A stretch of 64,000 bases of DNA, taken from positions 43,046,402-43,110,401 of the forward strand of contig NC_080425.1 of the NCBI RefSeq assembly GCF_029873635.1. Reading direction: 5' to 3'. Shown in pieces: positions 23,194 through 34,540 of this stretch. The notes under the pieces are model-generated. The model did not search any database. It was given only the letters and a program-made list of their open reading frames with translations, and was not told the DNA's origin. Origin of the DNA: Malania oleifera (taxonomy: Eukaryota > Streptophyta > Magnoliopsida > Santalales > Ximeniaceae). Positions within the stretch are counted from its first letter, which is position 1, and each line of letters opens with the position of its first letter. Made by a program: the position numbers and the translations under genes.

Positions 23194-24238
23194 ACTGAAA
23201 GGATTGAACCCATCTAAAGTAAGGCCAAGTTTGATGTTGCGAGGATCACTAGCAAACCATGAATGCATTTTATCAAAATTTGCCCAAGCTTCAAAGTCCA
23301 CTGGATGGCTAAGGGTGTTTCTATCTTGAAGACGTTTCTCTTGACATCGTCTCATTTCGGCAGCAGTCTTTCTGGACATGTACAATCATTGCAGTTGCGG
23401 GATTAATGGACAATATCGCAAAACGTTTTGGGTCACCTTTTCACCCTTCTTTCGATTAGTTGTGTACCTTGGTTCACCACGTTTTGGGCACTCATTCGCA
23501 TTTTCATGTTCACCATAAAAGAGTGCCCAATCATACATACACACATGTATTAGAGTGTAACCAAGACCCAATTCACGCATGTATGTCTTCACCTTATTAA
23601 AGAACTTTAGAAGTGTTTCACCATCAGGAAGTGTCGCCTTAATGAGGCTTAAATACGTGTTGAATGCGCTTTAATATAACCCATGCATTGTCCTTGCATG
23701 AAACAACTTTATCATAAACTATAATTTTGAGAACTTCTTACAATTTGGATATAGGGGCACCCGTGCATCCCTCACGAGATTAGCAAATGGTTTACCGAGT
23801 CGATTCAACATACTAGGATCGCAAGGTATGGTACCTTCTAAAGTAGATTCATCACCAGAACGCGATACACTGACATCGTCCATGTCCACTGCAATCCCCC
23901 TTTGCAAGTCAACATTTCACATACCCTTTCGAACATGTATCATCACCTACTATATTTTCCTTTTCATCTTCATCGTCATCATCATCGCTCTAAACTGCAT
24001 AATCTTCACCATATAACACCTACGTTGTGTAACTTTTCTCCATTACAAATTCTAATAAATGTGTATGAACCAAATTAATGTGTTTGAATGTTATTTTTTG
24101 GCATTTCTTGCAAGGACACCTTATTCTACTGGCTTTTTCTGCATGAAGATGCGCAAACTCTATGAAATCATTTACCCCTTTCATGTATTCCGGAATAAGC
24201 CTACCCCAAGCATTCATCCAACTCTTATCCATGTTCAT
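23194..24238 (-). pseudogene. CACTA tnp2-like transposase, 5' part (copy 1)
   Basis: The ATG at 24236-24238 opens the transposase-associated N-terminal domain (MNMDKSWMNAWGRLIPEYM, then a Cys-rich RCPCKKCQKITF segment), in the frame 24020-24238. It continues with frame changes at 23719-23907, 23386-23592 and 23188-23385 into the start of the Tnp2 domain (GYTLIHVCMYDWALFYGEHE). It matches 41510-42558 of copy 2. Confidence 0.85.
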
Positions 24239-25101
24239 TAATTATCCTATAACATGTTCATCATGTAAATGGTGTTAATTACATTCTTATAATGTTTATG
24301 ATGCATGCATTGTGAATCCTAATCGACCACCTTCCATTTAAAGGGTACGGATCCTGTCCCATTCAAGAATGTTGCATTTACGTTGCGATCAATCGCTCAA
24401 ATTCCTTTGTCGTAGTCATTATAAATTTTAGTAGCATCTCCCTATGGCTCTCCAAGCACACGAGATGGGGGAAGTGAACATATTGCTAGTTTTCAATCAC
24501 TAACAAATTGTCATGACACCCCACAGTGCACCCAGAGACTACAAGTAGAGACGTGCTCAAAATATATAATGACAATTCACAAAGTGTGAACAATGACAAC
24601 AATGTAAATACAACTTTCTGAACTCTCCACATTGGACAATCCAAGAATGGTTGAAACACAAACATTACTAATCGTAAGTGAAATAAATAATTAACATGTT
24701 CAATTGATTATGAGTCAACATAGTATGACTAATAATCAATTGAATTTCAATAATTGTTTTGTCTCACATGTACGATAAGGCATGAATGTACAGTAACATT
24801 CTTGAATGGGTCTAAACTTCAATAAACACAAGAAATGACAGTAATTAATTTGGCAGTTTACTTCATATGGCATTTAGTTGGCTTTTCCTAAGGGCCGTAT
24901 TTTATACATTGTTGTTCCAAAGATTTTCTAACTATGCACAATCTCAAATGAAAGAACAATAAGGATAATAAAATTTGAACACGTATCTGCCTACCTTATC
25001 TGTGTAAGTGACATCCACATAAATTCCAGAAATAGTTAGAAAAACGTAATGATATAGTGAAGCACAAAATACAGGTAGAAAATAAAAGCTCCATGTATTT
25101 T
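24239..25101 (-). mobile_element. CACTA copy 1, DNA upstream of the transposase ATG
   Basis: Non-coding and collinear with 42559-43145 of copy 2 as far as about 24835, after which the copies diverge. It is probably leader intron of the transposase gene, judging from the splice-donor-like site at the repeat leader near 30170. No gene is visible. Confidence 0.6.
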
Positions 25102-27159
25102 TGTTAGCCTTGGTGTATTCCCAAGAGGGGGGGGGGGGTGAATTGAAATTTTAAAAGTTCTTTTCCTAGGTTTAACTTAATCCAACAATCAGTAGAACAT
25201 TCACAGCCTAGGGTCTAGTTTCAAATGCGCAGATAAATATAACGTGCGAAAATTAAAATCATGCACAGCATTCACCAACTATAACATACAAGTGCAAGAA
25301 TGTAAATTGAAAAAAGATAAATAGTGCACACACGATATGTTATCGGGGTTCGGCCAATACTGCCTTCGTCCCCGCCTCTAGATTGCAAGCCCGAGGATTC
25401 CACTAAAGCTCACTTAATGGGTGAAGTGGCACCGGTTACAACTTGGTCAATTAATGGGGCTGACCTCAACCAACACGCCTTACGAGGATGGCTCATCTAG
25501 CTTTCCTAACTGGGTCTAAGCCAATCCAGGGCTATTCCACAGGGCTAGTCCCCCTCTTCTGGTCCACGCCTAGAATACAACAAATGTGTATAAATTTTGT
25601 ACATGGAAATACGCTTCTTCACAAGCATATATGTTTTACAATACTCACAATATAATCAATGCACCTCAATGATGTAAGAACTATAAGTTCGGTGCTCTGC
25701 GTGTGCAATCAACACTCAAGGATGTGTCTATAAACAATCAAGCACAAGAGTGTATCAAACAAGCTATTCTTTGAAAACCAAATAAACTAAATCTCAATGT
25801 CAGATTAAGGTTTCAAAGATGTTAGTAAAAATATTCAAACAAACTCAAAAATATTTTCTTTAATGTAGCAAGCACAAGAGTTGTTTGAAAACAAGTTTTA
25901 AAAATGATTTTTGCACACAAAATTATAGGCTTAGGTAACTTGCAATGTCAATGCAACAACTACAACCTTCGAAGTCTTCCCACATAAGATTTATCAAGTT
26001 AAATCAGTAGAAGAACTTGATGCTTCTACTCTCAATAAAATCAAACAATCAGTATAATCTAATGAGAGTATAAGCAAGTATGAATGAAGCATAAGCACAC
26101 AAAATATACTCACAACACTTGTAAGATCAAAAAGGATGATGTGCATAAGTGTTTTGGAGTATTATAGGATAAAGAAGAATTTCTGAATTTGAGAAAGTTT
26201 AGCCCTAATCAATTTTGCTAATCCTTGCTAATTGTTGCAAATGAACATGTATTTACAGGCAAGGAAGGATTTTTGACCGTTGGGGACCCAATGGAAATAA
26301 CTAAAAAAGTTTAAAATAGGTTTAGAAAAAATTAACCCCATTTACCTCAAAATAAAATAATTTTACCGGAGAGATTCGTGTGGCTGAACTTAAGTTTGGT
26401 AGCCGGAACAGACTTAACCAGAAAATCATTTTTAAAAGATTCGAGTGCCCAAATTTTTGCTTGGGTGGCTAAACCAAAGTCAGTAGCCAAATGTCTGAGT
26501 TTCGGGTGCCCGGTTCCAAATTCGGTTAACTGAACCTAGAAATTCGGTCGCCTAAGCCCTTTTTGAACGTGATCGTTCAGGCACCTGAGTAGTTGAAAAG
26601 TGTTATGACACAGGTTCAGGTGACCTAGGGAGATACGCTTAAATTAGGTTCGGGTGTCCGAACACACAGTCAACATATTGACTTGTTTGGTCGCCCGAGC
26701 CGTTTTACATAGCTTGCGTTCGATTGCCCAAGACCCCTTAGCATTTCAATTTAAAGTTCATTTTAGCCTTGATTTGATTCCCCTAATATGAAAAGTGATG
26801 TTGGGGACTTACTTAAGTGATTGTACAAGACCTAGGATATTTTCTAAGGCTGTTTTGAAATAGTCCCAAAAATGCATCGGTCGACTGAAAGGTGCTCCCT
26901 AAGGTCTTTCTAAGGTCTTGAGCTTGTAGTTCCTACATGCATGATATGAATTAAATATTACAGACCTTTCCTATGTTACTATTACAAACTCAAATGAATA
27001 ATAATAAATTACAACATAAATGATCTTCAGGGTCTTCATGCTTTACTTCATATGCCATCAATGTATCTACTAATATAAACCTGCATATGAACTAGATAGT
27101 CATTAAATACTTGAGTATTTGTCATTATCAAAACTGGGATATGACCCATAGGGTCAATA
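25102..27159 (-). mobile_element. Solo copia LTR (LTR3) inside CACTA copy 1
   Basis: 2058 bp, opening TGTTAGCCTTGGTGTATTCC with a run of about 13 G and ending CATAGGGTCAATA. A perfect 5-base target duplication ATTTT flanks it at 25097-25101 and 27160-27164. A motif array like that of LTR1 lies at 26370-26740. The TATA box has decayed. Confidence 0.9.
26370..26740 (-). repeat. Dyad motif array of LTR3 (subfamily C)
   Basis: About ten copies, for example TTCGGGTGCCCGG (26493), TTCGGTCGCCTAAG (26543), GGTTCGGGTGTCCGAAC (26649) and GGTCGCCCGAGCC (26688). Spacing is irregular. Confidence 0.75.
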
Positions 27160-27356
27160 ATTTTCATTAATTTTAGAGGCAATACAATGTAGATAGACAC
27201 ATCGAAGCATGCGTACAACCATTCAAAAGCATCGTAAAATAGAATACAAGGAAAAAAATAAAGGAAAAAGAAATAAAATAAAAGCAAAGGGTGCATGAGC
27301 ACAGCACATAAGCAAAAGAGAAAGCAAATAAAAAGATCTCAAGCATCTAGTTTATC

Positions 27357-27872
27357 CTAATCAAAGTCAGAATTAGAATCAGAACTGTACGAGCAAGGCC
27401 AGGCGGCTACTGCTCTAGCGGCATCTCAGTCCCATGCCATTTCCTCCAAAAGATGATGCAATTCAGGGGTAAGAGGGGAGGGTGGTGGTTTTCGTGGCCT
27501 GAGGACCCAAGGCAACAACTCATCAGAAATGTCTGCCGGAGGCAGAGCCTCAAAATCATACGGCATAGTCAGCCTAATTGTACGGAACAACACCAGATGA
27601 GCGAGTATGTCCTCTATAAGCCCTAGGGTAACATTTGAGGACTACTCTCTAATAGGTGGCATAGAAGAACGTGCCGGGGGCAACTACACATCCTCAAGAG
27701 TCAACATTGGTGCTCTCATCTCATTCGAAATCCTTTTGTGGTCACTCAGTACAGCTCGACCTCTGGAAGAAGACTTTCCCCTTGGCGGGTCCTGAACCCT
27801 CTGCCGCTTGGCAGTGCGTCGTGGCAAGTGGCCGTACTTTGAGGCAGCCAGAGGCTTCGTTTGTAGAGGCAT
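27357..27872 (-). pseudogene. Unrecognised 172-codon coding remnant with three stops
   Basis: One minus-strand frame runs from an ATG at 27870-27872 to a TAG at 27357-27359, broken by only three internal stops (TAG, TAG, TGA) with no frameshift. The N-terminal third is basic (RRTAKRQRVQ, then a Lys/Ser/Arg-rich segment). The middle has a hydrophobic, Leu-rich stretch (IEDILAHLVLFRTIRL). The C-terminal part is Pro-rich (RPRKPPPSPLTPELHHLLEE) and ends in a Ser/Asp tail. It lies between the CACTA transposase and the repeat leader, beside LTR3. It may be an extra CACTA gene or a relic of another element; I do not recognise the family. Confidence 0.5.
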
Positions 27873-29132
27873 TGGCCAGTAAAGACGAAACCCTACGATT
27901 TATGTTGAAAACAAATTTTTTTTCCAAAGGGGCATACTTAATAATAGCATTATGAGAAAATATTCACACCTACTTATTAAAAAAGTTCAACATAAATTTA
28001 ATTTTAAAACTCATTTACTAGACCAAATAAAATCATTAGGGATGGCTCAGGTGAGCACTTCATTTTAATATATATATATATATATATATATGATTATAAT
28101 ATATTAATTCATAAATAATAAGGTAAACATTTAAACTCTTTAGGGTGAGTTTGAGGGCCCCTATTTTGTCTTGTCCTTTTTTAAAAGATAAAGGTAGGTC
28201 TAACTTTTGGTATAGTTTTTTTAGTTTCTAAAAATCAACTTTTAGGTTTTTAGAAGTTACAAAATTTAAAATTGAAAAGCTAAAAGCTAATTTTTTTCAC
28301 GAATAAAATATTTTTTCTATTGTTGCCCTTAATTTTTTCTAACACTATAACACGGTCAATGTATTAATTATATTTCCTAAAAAGACCATATTCTTTCTAG
28401 TTTTTATATACTTTTAAACACCTTACAACTTTTTTCATCAAATACTCAAATCTAACTTTTTCTTTCTAATAGCTCCTTTTTCACAAGGAAACCAAACATT
28501 TTTAAAACAACTTCAATAAACTCGCATTTACCAAGAGAAATTACTGCATTTGACATCCGCCAATGAGGTTTTGCATCAGATTGTAACAATTTTGAGTAAA
28601 TATGAGGTGTAATTCAATAGTGTAAAAAATTATGATTGGTTCCTAATAATTCTCCCAATAAACCAAAAAAAAAGATAAATTATTTAACATGTCTCTAAAG
28701 TTCTATTAAATTGTACTTTGTTTCTTAAAATTTAAATTATGATAAATTAACAAAGTTTAACCTTTTGATTTTTGTTAAGTGCTTGTTCATGGACTTTATT
28801 ATGGTTGGAATTAAACTATAAGGTTACATGTTTCCAATAATAGATTAGTTTTAGTAGGTTATTTTCAATTAGTTGTACAAGAAAATATGTTATTACTATA
28901 AAACAAATAATAATGTGAAACATTTTAAGAGTCCGTAATAAAGAATAGATAAGAAATAATTATTTCAAAATTTCATCATGGGGATGTGTATTCTTTTCCT
29001 ATTTAATGTTAAATGAAATAATTAGGAATATATAGAAATAACTATCCCATGATTCCCAAAAGTTAAACTATATTTCGTCTTATTTCAATGAATAGCTATT
29101 TTCGTTGAACCAAACAAACCGATTCAAAAGTT
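27873..29132. other. AT-rich non-coding stretch with a (TA)n tract
   Basis: It contains (TA)n at about 28068-28091 and many A/T runs. No gene, LTR or repeat family is recognisable. If CACTA copy 1 extends to 31709, this is internal to it. Confidence 0.5.
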
Positions 29133-29441
29133 ATGTTCAATGTTGTAGAAACAAAATGTTCATCATTAGCCAAAATTGAGACGAAGAATCAAAAAGACCC
29201 ATTCAGAGATAGTAGCTTAAATTTCAGAAATGAAGTGAGGAATCAACAAGAACCTATTAGCAATGGTGTTTCTAAACCTGTCATGCCACCCACAGTAAAG
29301 ACATCACAGACGGGTACTACTGCAACTGTTGCTTCAAATAATATACTTGCAAAAGTTCCACCCATCCACGAAAATGGGGGTGTAAAACCAAGGATTGAAA
29401 AAACAGATGTAAAAAAAGGGGGGGCAAAAAAAAAGGGATAG
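29133..29441 (+). pseudogene. Possible exon fragment, 102-codon open frame
   Basis: A plus-strand frame from ATG to TAG with normal-looking amino acid use amid AT-rich DNA. It is rich in Asn, Thr, Lys and Pro and ends in a basic tail (KKGGAKKKG). The bases before the ATG end in CAAAAG, so it could follow a splice acceptor, and the sequence after the stop looks like a 3' untranslated region. It is opposite in strand to the surrounding transposase gene. It could be a captured host exon or a chance frame. Confidence 0.3.
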
Positions 29442-29905
29442 GATCAGCTCAAGGTCTGCTGCCGCATCTTTGTAATACTAGGTCATTGTTCATTGTGGCT
29501 CATCCTTGATGCAGTGGCAAGGATTGTGTTTAGCCCCATTGTTAAAATTGATCAGGTTCTGGTCCATTTCTTACATTAATCTTTGATATAGTAATTTTAA
29601 AATTTGTTTTCCCAAGTCTCAATCAGAATTTATTCAAGGGGGGTTTTCTAAATATGTACATGCCAATGACCATACCTCAGCTTCAACAGTGTAAAAAATG
29701 AAGTTATGCTCTCGTGTGGTATAATTAGGGGTTAGGGGTTCAAATAGTTTGGTTAATTCAGTTAATTAATTGAAATTTTTTGATTAAAAATTTCATTAAG
29801 AAAATCAATTGAAATTTCATATTAACAGAACTCACAATAGATTGAACTAAATTTCGATTAAATCGATTAAGTGATTTTAATCAATTTAATATTTTAATAT
29901 AATAT

Positions 29906-29939
<34 letters not shown>

Positions 29940-30170
29940 ATAATTATTTTTTTATTTTCAAATAGAAAGTATCAAATAAAAAATTGACTTTAAGCTTTTA
30001 AAAGCAAGGAAAACACTTCTAGAATATTTATGAAATTAAAAATTGATTGATTAGAATTTGTGAGTCTGAATTCTCTGTTAGACAGATACAAAGAAGACAT
30101 GAAGCAGTTCAATCTTGGCCCTAATGGAGGAATACTGACATCACTTAACTTTTTTACAACAAAGTTTGAA
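29442..30170. other. AT-rich non-coding stretch
   Basis: Contains an (AT)n-rich tract at about 29900-29945. On the minus strand the right end (about 30170-30180) reads TTCAAG/GTATGT, a good splice donor leaving the repeat leader. This stretch is therefore probably intron of the CACTA gene. No gene seen. Confidence 0.45.
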
Positions 30171-30633
30171 ACATACCTTGAAGCCTGAAAGGCTTCTGGC
30201 GGTTGATATCCTCGGCAAAGGTGACGGGGACAGATCCAAAGTGTCAGTGGTGGCAACGACGAAGAGAGATGAAGAGACTGATAGAGAGATACCAGAGAGA
30301 CTAAGAGATATGGAGAGACTAAGAGAGAGAGACTAGAGAGATTGAGAATACCTTGAAGGCCTTTGGCAGTTGATCTCCTCGGCGAAGGCGATGGGAACAA
30401 ACCGGAGCGTCAGCGGCAGTGGTGATGAAGAGATCAGATGGAGAGATTGACAGAGAGAGACCAGAGAGATTGAGAGGTATGGAGAGACTAAAAGAGAGAG
30501 ACCAAAGAGATTGAGAATGCCTTGAAGGCCTCTAGCGGTTGGTCTCCACAGCAAAGGTGACGAGAACGGACTAAAGCGTCAGCGGCGGCGACGGCAACGA
30601 AGAGATCAGATGGAGAGACTTAGAGAGAGAGAC

Positions 30634-30728
<95 letters not shown>

Positions 30729-30824
30729 AGAGTTGGACATATTGAGAGATGGAGGGAAATGAGGAGGCTTGGAGGGAAAGAAATGAGATTGGGGAACCCG
30801 CATGCGAGCTTTTCAGTGTCTACC
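30171..30824 (-). repeat. GA/GC-rich tandem leader of CACTA copy 1, with (GA)n
   Basis: Three copies of a unit of about 170 bases begin near 30176, 30351 and 30520, each with CCTTGAAGGC, a GGCGG-type GC-rich core and GAGAGAC tails. The third runs into a (GA)n tract of about 90 bases (30636-30725). The block lies between a splice-donor-like site and the palindrome array, in the position of the GC-rich repetitive untranslated first exon (downstream control region) of maize Spm. Leu/Ser-rich frames across it are artefacts. Confidence 0.65.
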
Positions 30825-31709
30825 TATTAGTGACGAATCCTCAAATTCGTCACTAGTAGTGTTTAATACATTTTTCTATTTTTTAAAATAACAAAAGTAT
30901 TAGTGAGGGGTTTAGGAACCATCACTAATAATGGGATATTAGTAACGAATTTTAAATTTCATCACTAATACTATGAAATAAGTTTTTCTTTTAAAAAAAG
31001 AAGTATTAGTGACAGTCCCCAAATCTGTCACTAATACTATAAAATAATTTTTTTTTATTTTTTAAAAATAAAATAAATATTAGTGACTATTCATAAATCC
31101 ATCACAAATAATGGGATAATAGTAATGAATTTTAAATTTCGTCACTAATACTATGAAATAATTTTTTTTTTTTAATATAAGAAGTATTGGTGACGGTTCA
31201 CAAATCTATCACTAATAAGGGGATAATAGTAACGAATCTTTAAATTCGTTACTAATACTATGAAATATATATTTTTTTATTTTTTTGAAAAATATAAGTA
31301 TTAGTGGTTGTTCCCAAATCCGTCACTAATAATGTGATTGTAGTGACAAATCATTAAATCTGTCACTAATACTATGAAATAATTTTTTATTTTTTTATTT
31401 TTAAATAAAATAAATTCATCACTAATATTGTGAAATAATTTTTTTCATTTTTTTAAATAAAAAAAGTATTAGTGATGGTTCCTAAAATCATCACTAATAA
31501 TTGGCTAATAATGACGAATCTACCAATTCGTCACTAATACTATGAAATACATTTTTTTCAATTTCTTTAAATTAAAGAAGTATTAGTGACAGCTTCTAAT
31601 CTGTCACTAATAATTGGCTAATAGTGACGAATGCTAAGATTCGTCACTAGTATTGTGAAATAAATTTTTTTTTAAAATAATATTAGTAACGATTATCAAT
31701 CATCACTAA
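30825..31709. repeat. Array of palindromes, CACTA subterminal repeats (copy 1)
   Basis: About fifteen hairpin-forming units of the form TTAGTGACGAATT..AAATTCGTCACTAA. They alternate in a higher-order unit of about 115 bases: palindrome 1, a short spacer like ATGGGATAA, palindrome 2, then CTATGAAATAA and a T-rich spacer. About seven such units are present. CACTA elements carry dense subterminal repeats that bind their own TnpA-type protein; the position next to the leader fits. No terminal CACTA/TAGTG end is visible, so the element tip is lost at about 31715. Confidence 0.75.
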
Positions 31710-31715
31710 AAATTT

Positions 31716-32426
31716 GCTTTCGAAACCTTAACCTCTTTTGCTTCTTTTAATGAATTCTTGACTTCTTGTTGATTTATCCAACACAACAAATACTTAAGTC
31801 TTTATACAATTCACAACGACAAAATTATTTCATCAATCAAGTAACACATCAATCAACCATACCAACCAACAATCAAAGTGTTCAATCCATAAATACCCAA
31901 TCAAGATAGCATTTTAGCAATTTTCAGCTTTTCAAGAATTCAAGATATTTTCTTGTTAGCAATCTTCATCTTTTCAAGCTGTAGAGAATGAAATTTATTT
32001 CTTCAATGCTAACCACAACTCAAATTCCCAACAACACCGTCCCCCAACCTACGTCCTCGCCTTTGGCAAACCACCAAAGGATTCCACTAAACCATTTCCT
32101 TTCCGAGCAAAACAACACTGTTACACACTCCTTTAATAGGCTAGAGTACCGCCTCTCCAAGTGATACGCCTCACTTAGTCACTCCTTCAATAGGCTAGAG
32201 CTACACCTCTCCAAGCGATACCCCATGCTTGGTCAACAATCCAAACACCTTGATTCATCTAAGAACTACAAGAAATACAAAGTAAACGCTGCATAGCATA
32301 TTAGTACAAATTCAGCACTATGTACTTCAACAATTTAAATATCAATATGAAATAGAATTGAAGCTCAAGTAAAGATATCACCAAAGGTTCTTTAGTAATT
32401 GAGAAAACTCAGTATTAGAATCGTAG
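31716..32426 (-). mobile_element. Copia LTR fragment of the copia-1 type
   Basis: This resembles 5800-6240 of the copia-1 LTR, sharing CCAACNTNCGTCCTCGCCTTTGG, AAAGGATTCCACTAA and TTGAGAAAACTCAGT landmarks. It is cut on the right by LTR4 and on the left abuts the palindrome array. No gene. Confidence 0.65.
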
Positions 32427-34378
32427 TGTTAGCTTTACCATAATCCCAAGAGGGGGGGGGGTGAATTGGTATTTTTAAATTTAATGCCCTAGGTCAGTAT
32501 CCTAATAGAAGTATTTTCACAACCCTAAAGTCAATTTGGTACAAGTAAAATAAATCAATTGCAATATGTAGAAAAAATTAAATAGCGCAATTTAATCAAC
32601 TAAGCATGCACCAGAAAGCAATAAACATAAGTGACACCCAAAAGTGTTATCGAGGTTTGGCAAATTGCCTATGTCCCCACCTTGGCTAACAAGTACAAGG
32701 ATTACCACTATAATGCTCACTAAAATGGGTAGAGAAATGGGTAGAGCGCACCTAAACAACCAGGTCAATTAGCATAGAGCTAACCTCAACCTTTACACAA
32801 TCCTTACCGGGCTGGATTACCAACCCCTCAGGCCATGCCTGGAATGCAACAATATTTTCTTAATCAACTGGTACAGTGAAAATGCTTTCATGTGAAGCAA
32901 ATATGTAGCCAATACGTGCAATCACATACACATCAATAATATGGATATAGTGTAAGCTCAGTGATGCAAATAGTTGTGCTAACAACACTCAATATGGTAT
33001 TATCAATGAAATGCTCAAGAGTGTTCAATACAAGCAATATCTTGGAATTTAAGTAAAGCACATTTTAATAGTAAATCAATATTCCAATGATATCAATCAA
33101 ATATTCAAGCTAGTTCAAGAAGATTTTCGTTGATGAAATAAGCACACTACTAGTTTGAAAATATTTTTCTTGTTGAAAATATTTTTGCACAACAAAAATC
33201 AAAGCTATGGAAGCCTTGCAACAATTATGTAAAGACCCTAAAGCTTGCTAGTTTATTCCAACAATGATGTATAATGTGAAATCAGCTGGATAAAACTATG
33301 CCAAACTCCCCAAAAATAATATCACAATCAAACAATCAAATAGGAGTTTTTAGCAAAATCTAGCAATCACAATCACACTAAATATGCTCTCACAATCTCA
33401 AAACGAATCAAGGGAATAGAAATTTGAGAGTATTTGGACAAAGAGAGTATTTCAAAAGAGAGGATTTTTGGCTAATGAAATTGCTAATTTATTGTTAATC
33501 CTCACAAATGTGCCTATATTTATAGGCAAGGTAAAAATTATAACCGTTTGGGACTTGTTGGGAATTCTTAGAATAGTTCTAAAATGTCTAAACGTAATTA
33601 ACCCAAAGTAACTCGTATTTACCATAGTTAAAATAATTTTAACCCAACGACGTTCGAGTGGCTGAATCGTGGTTCGGTCGCTTGAACAGACAGAATAACC
33701 AAAGGTCTTTAAATTGGTTTGGCAGCCTGAGTTATAGTTTGGTGGCCCGAATCAAAGTCAGAAACATTTCTTCAGATTTTTGGGTGCCCGGTCCTAGATT
33801 TGGTAGCTTGAACTCATGTGTTCGGTCATCCGAGGCTTAATTTGAACTAAATAGTTTGGTAGCCCAAGTTGGTGAAATGTCCTTTTCAGGTGGTTTGGGC
33901 GCCCGTGGACGGTACGCACAAATTTGCTCAGTCACCTAAGAGCCTTAGTCAATTATTGACTTCTCAAAAATTCGGACGCCAAGGACTTTTGAACTCTTGG
34001 GGTTCGGTCGCCCGAGCTCTCTCAAATTCCCTAAAAATATTCAATTAAGGGTATTTTTATCATTCCTGTATTTTGTATGATATATGTGCATGAGTATTGG
34101 GACCTAGAGTCATACTAGGGTCTTACTGAGCTTACCATATATCCTATATGCATGATACGCTGGTAATTAATATAAACCATATACCTAGTTACTATTACAG
34201 ACCCATATTACATTAATTGAATTTACAATATGAATTAAAGTCTTCAAGGTCTTTATGTCTTGCTTCAAGTGTCATTCCTTGAGATTCTCATCTAAGCCTG
34301 CACAAACACTTGAAAGCCATCAAATATCTAAGTATTTGTCATCATTATCAAAATTGGGTGTGACTTATAAGGTCAATA
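32427..34378 (-). mobile_element. 3' LTR of a minus-strand copia element (LTR4, copia-2)
   Basis: 1952 bp, opening TGTTAGCTTTACCATAATCCC with a G run and ending ATAAGGTCAATA. It belongs with LTR1-LTR3. On the LTR strand the motif array (34020 down to 33650) precedes TATAAATA near 33515-33530. A polypurine tract follows immediately at 34379, so this is a 3' LTR rather than a solo LTR. Confidence 0.85.
33650..34020 (-). repeat. Dyad motif array of LTR4 (subfamily C)
   Basis: About twelve copies, for example GGTTCGGTCGCTTGAAC (33671), GGTGGCCCGAATC (33742), TTTGGGCGCCCGTGG (33894) and GGTTCGGTCGCCCGAGC (34001). Many differ by TG or CA in place of CG, as expected from decay of methylated sites. 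Confidence 0.75.
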
Positions 34379-34540
34379 TTTTCCCCCTTTTTGATGATGA
34401 CAAATACATAATGCAAAAAATGGGTATAGCCTTAGAAGGCTCCCCCTAACAATGTGCATCATGTAACACTTTAAATAATTTTCCATTTAAGTTCAATTCA
34501 ATCCAATTTCAAGTCAACCCAATATTTTCCCTCTTATCCA
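34379..34540 (-). mobile_element. Polypurine tract and 3' untranslated DNA of copia-2
   Basis: On the minus strand AAAAAGGGGGAAAA (34379-34392) abuts the LTR, as expected of the plus-strand primer of reverse transcription. A short non-coding stretch follows until Tat-1 sequence begins at about 34536-34541. The copia DNA resumes at 39113. Confidence 0.7.

Noticed and set aside
30606..30803. Leu-Ser repeat protein frame
   Set aside because: It is the (GA)n microsatellite read on the minus strand.
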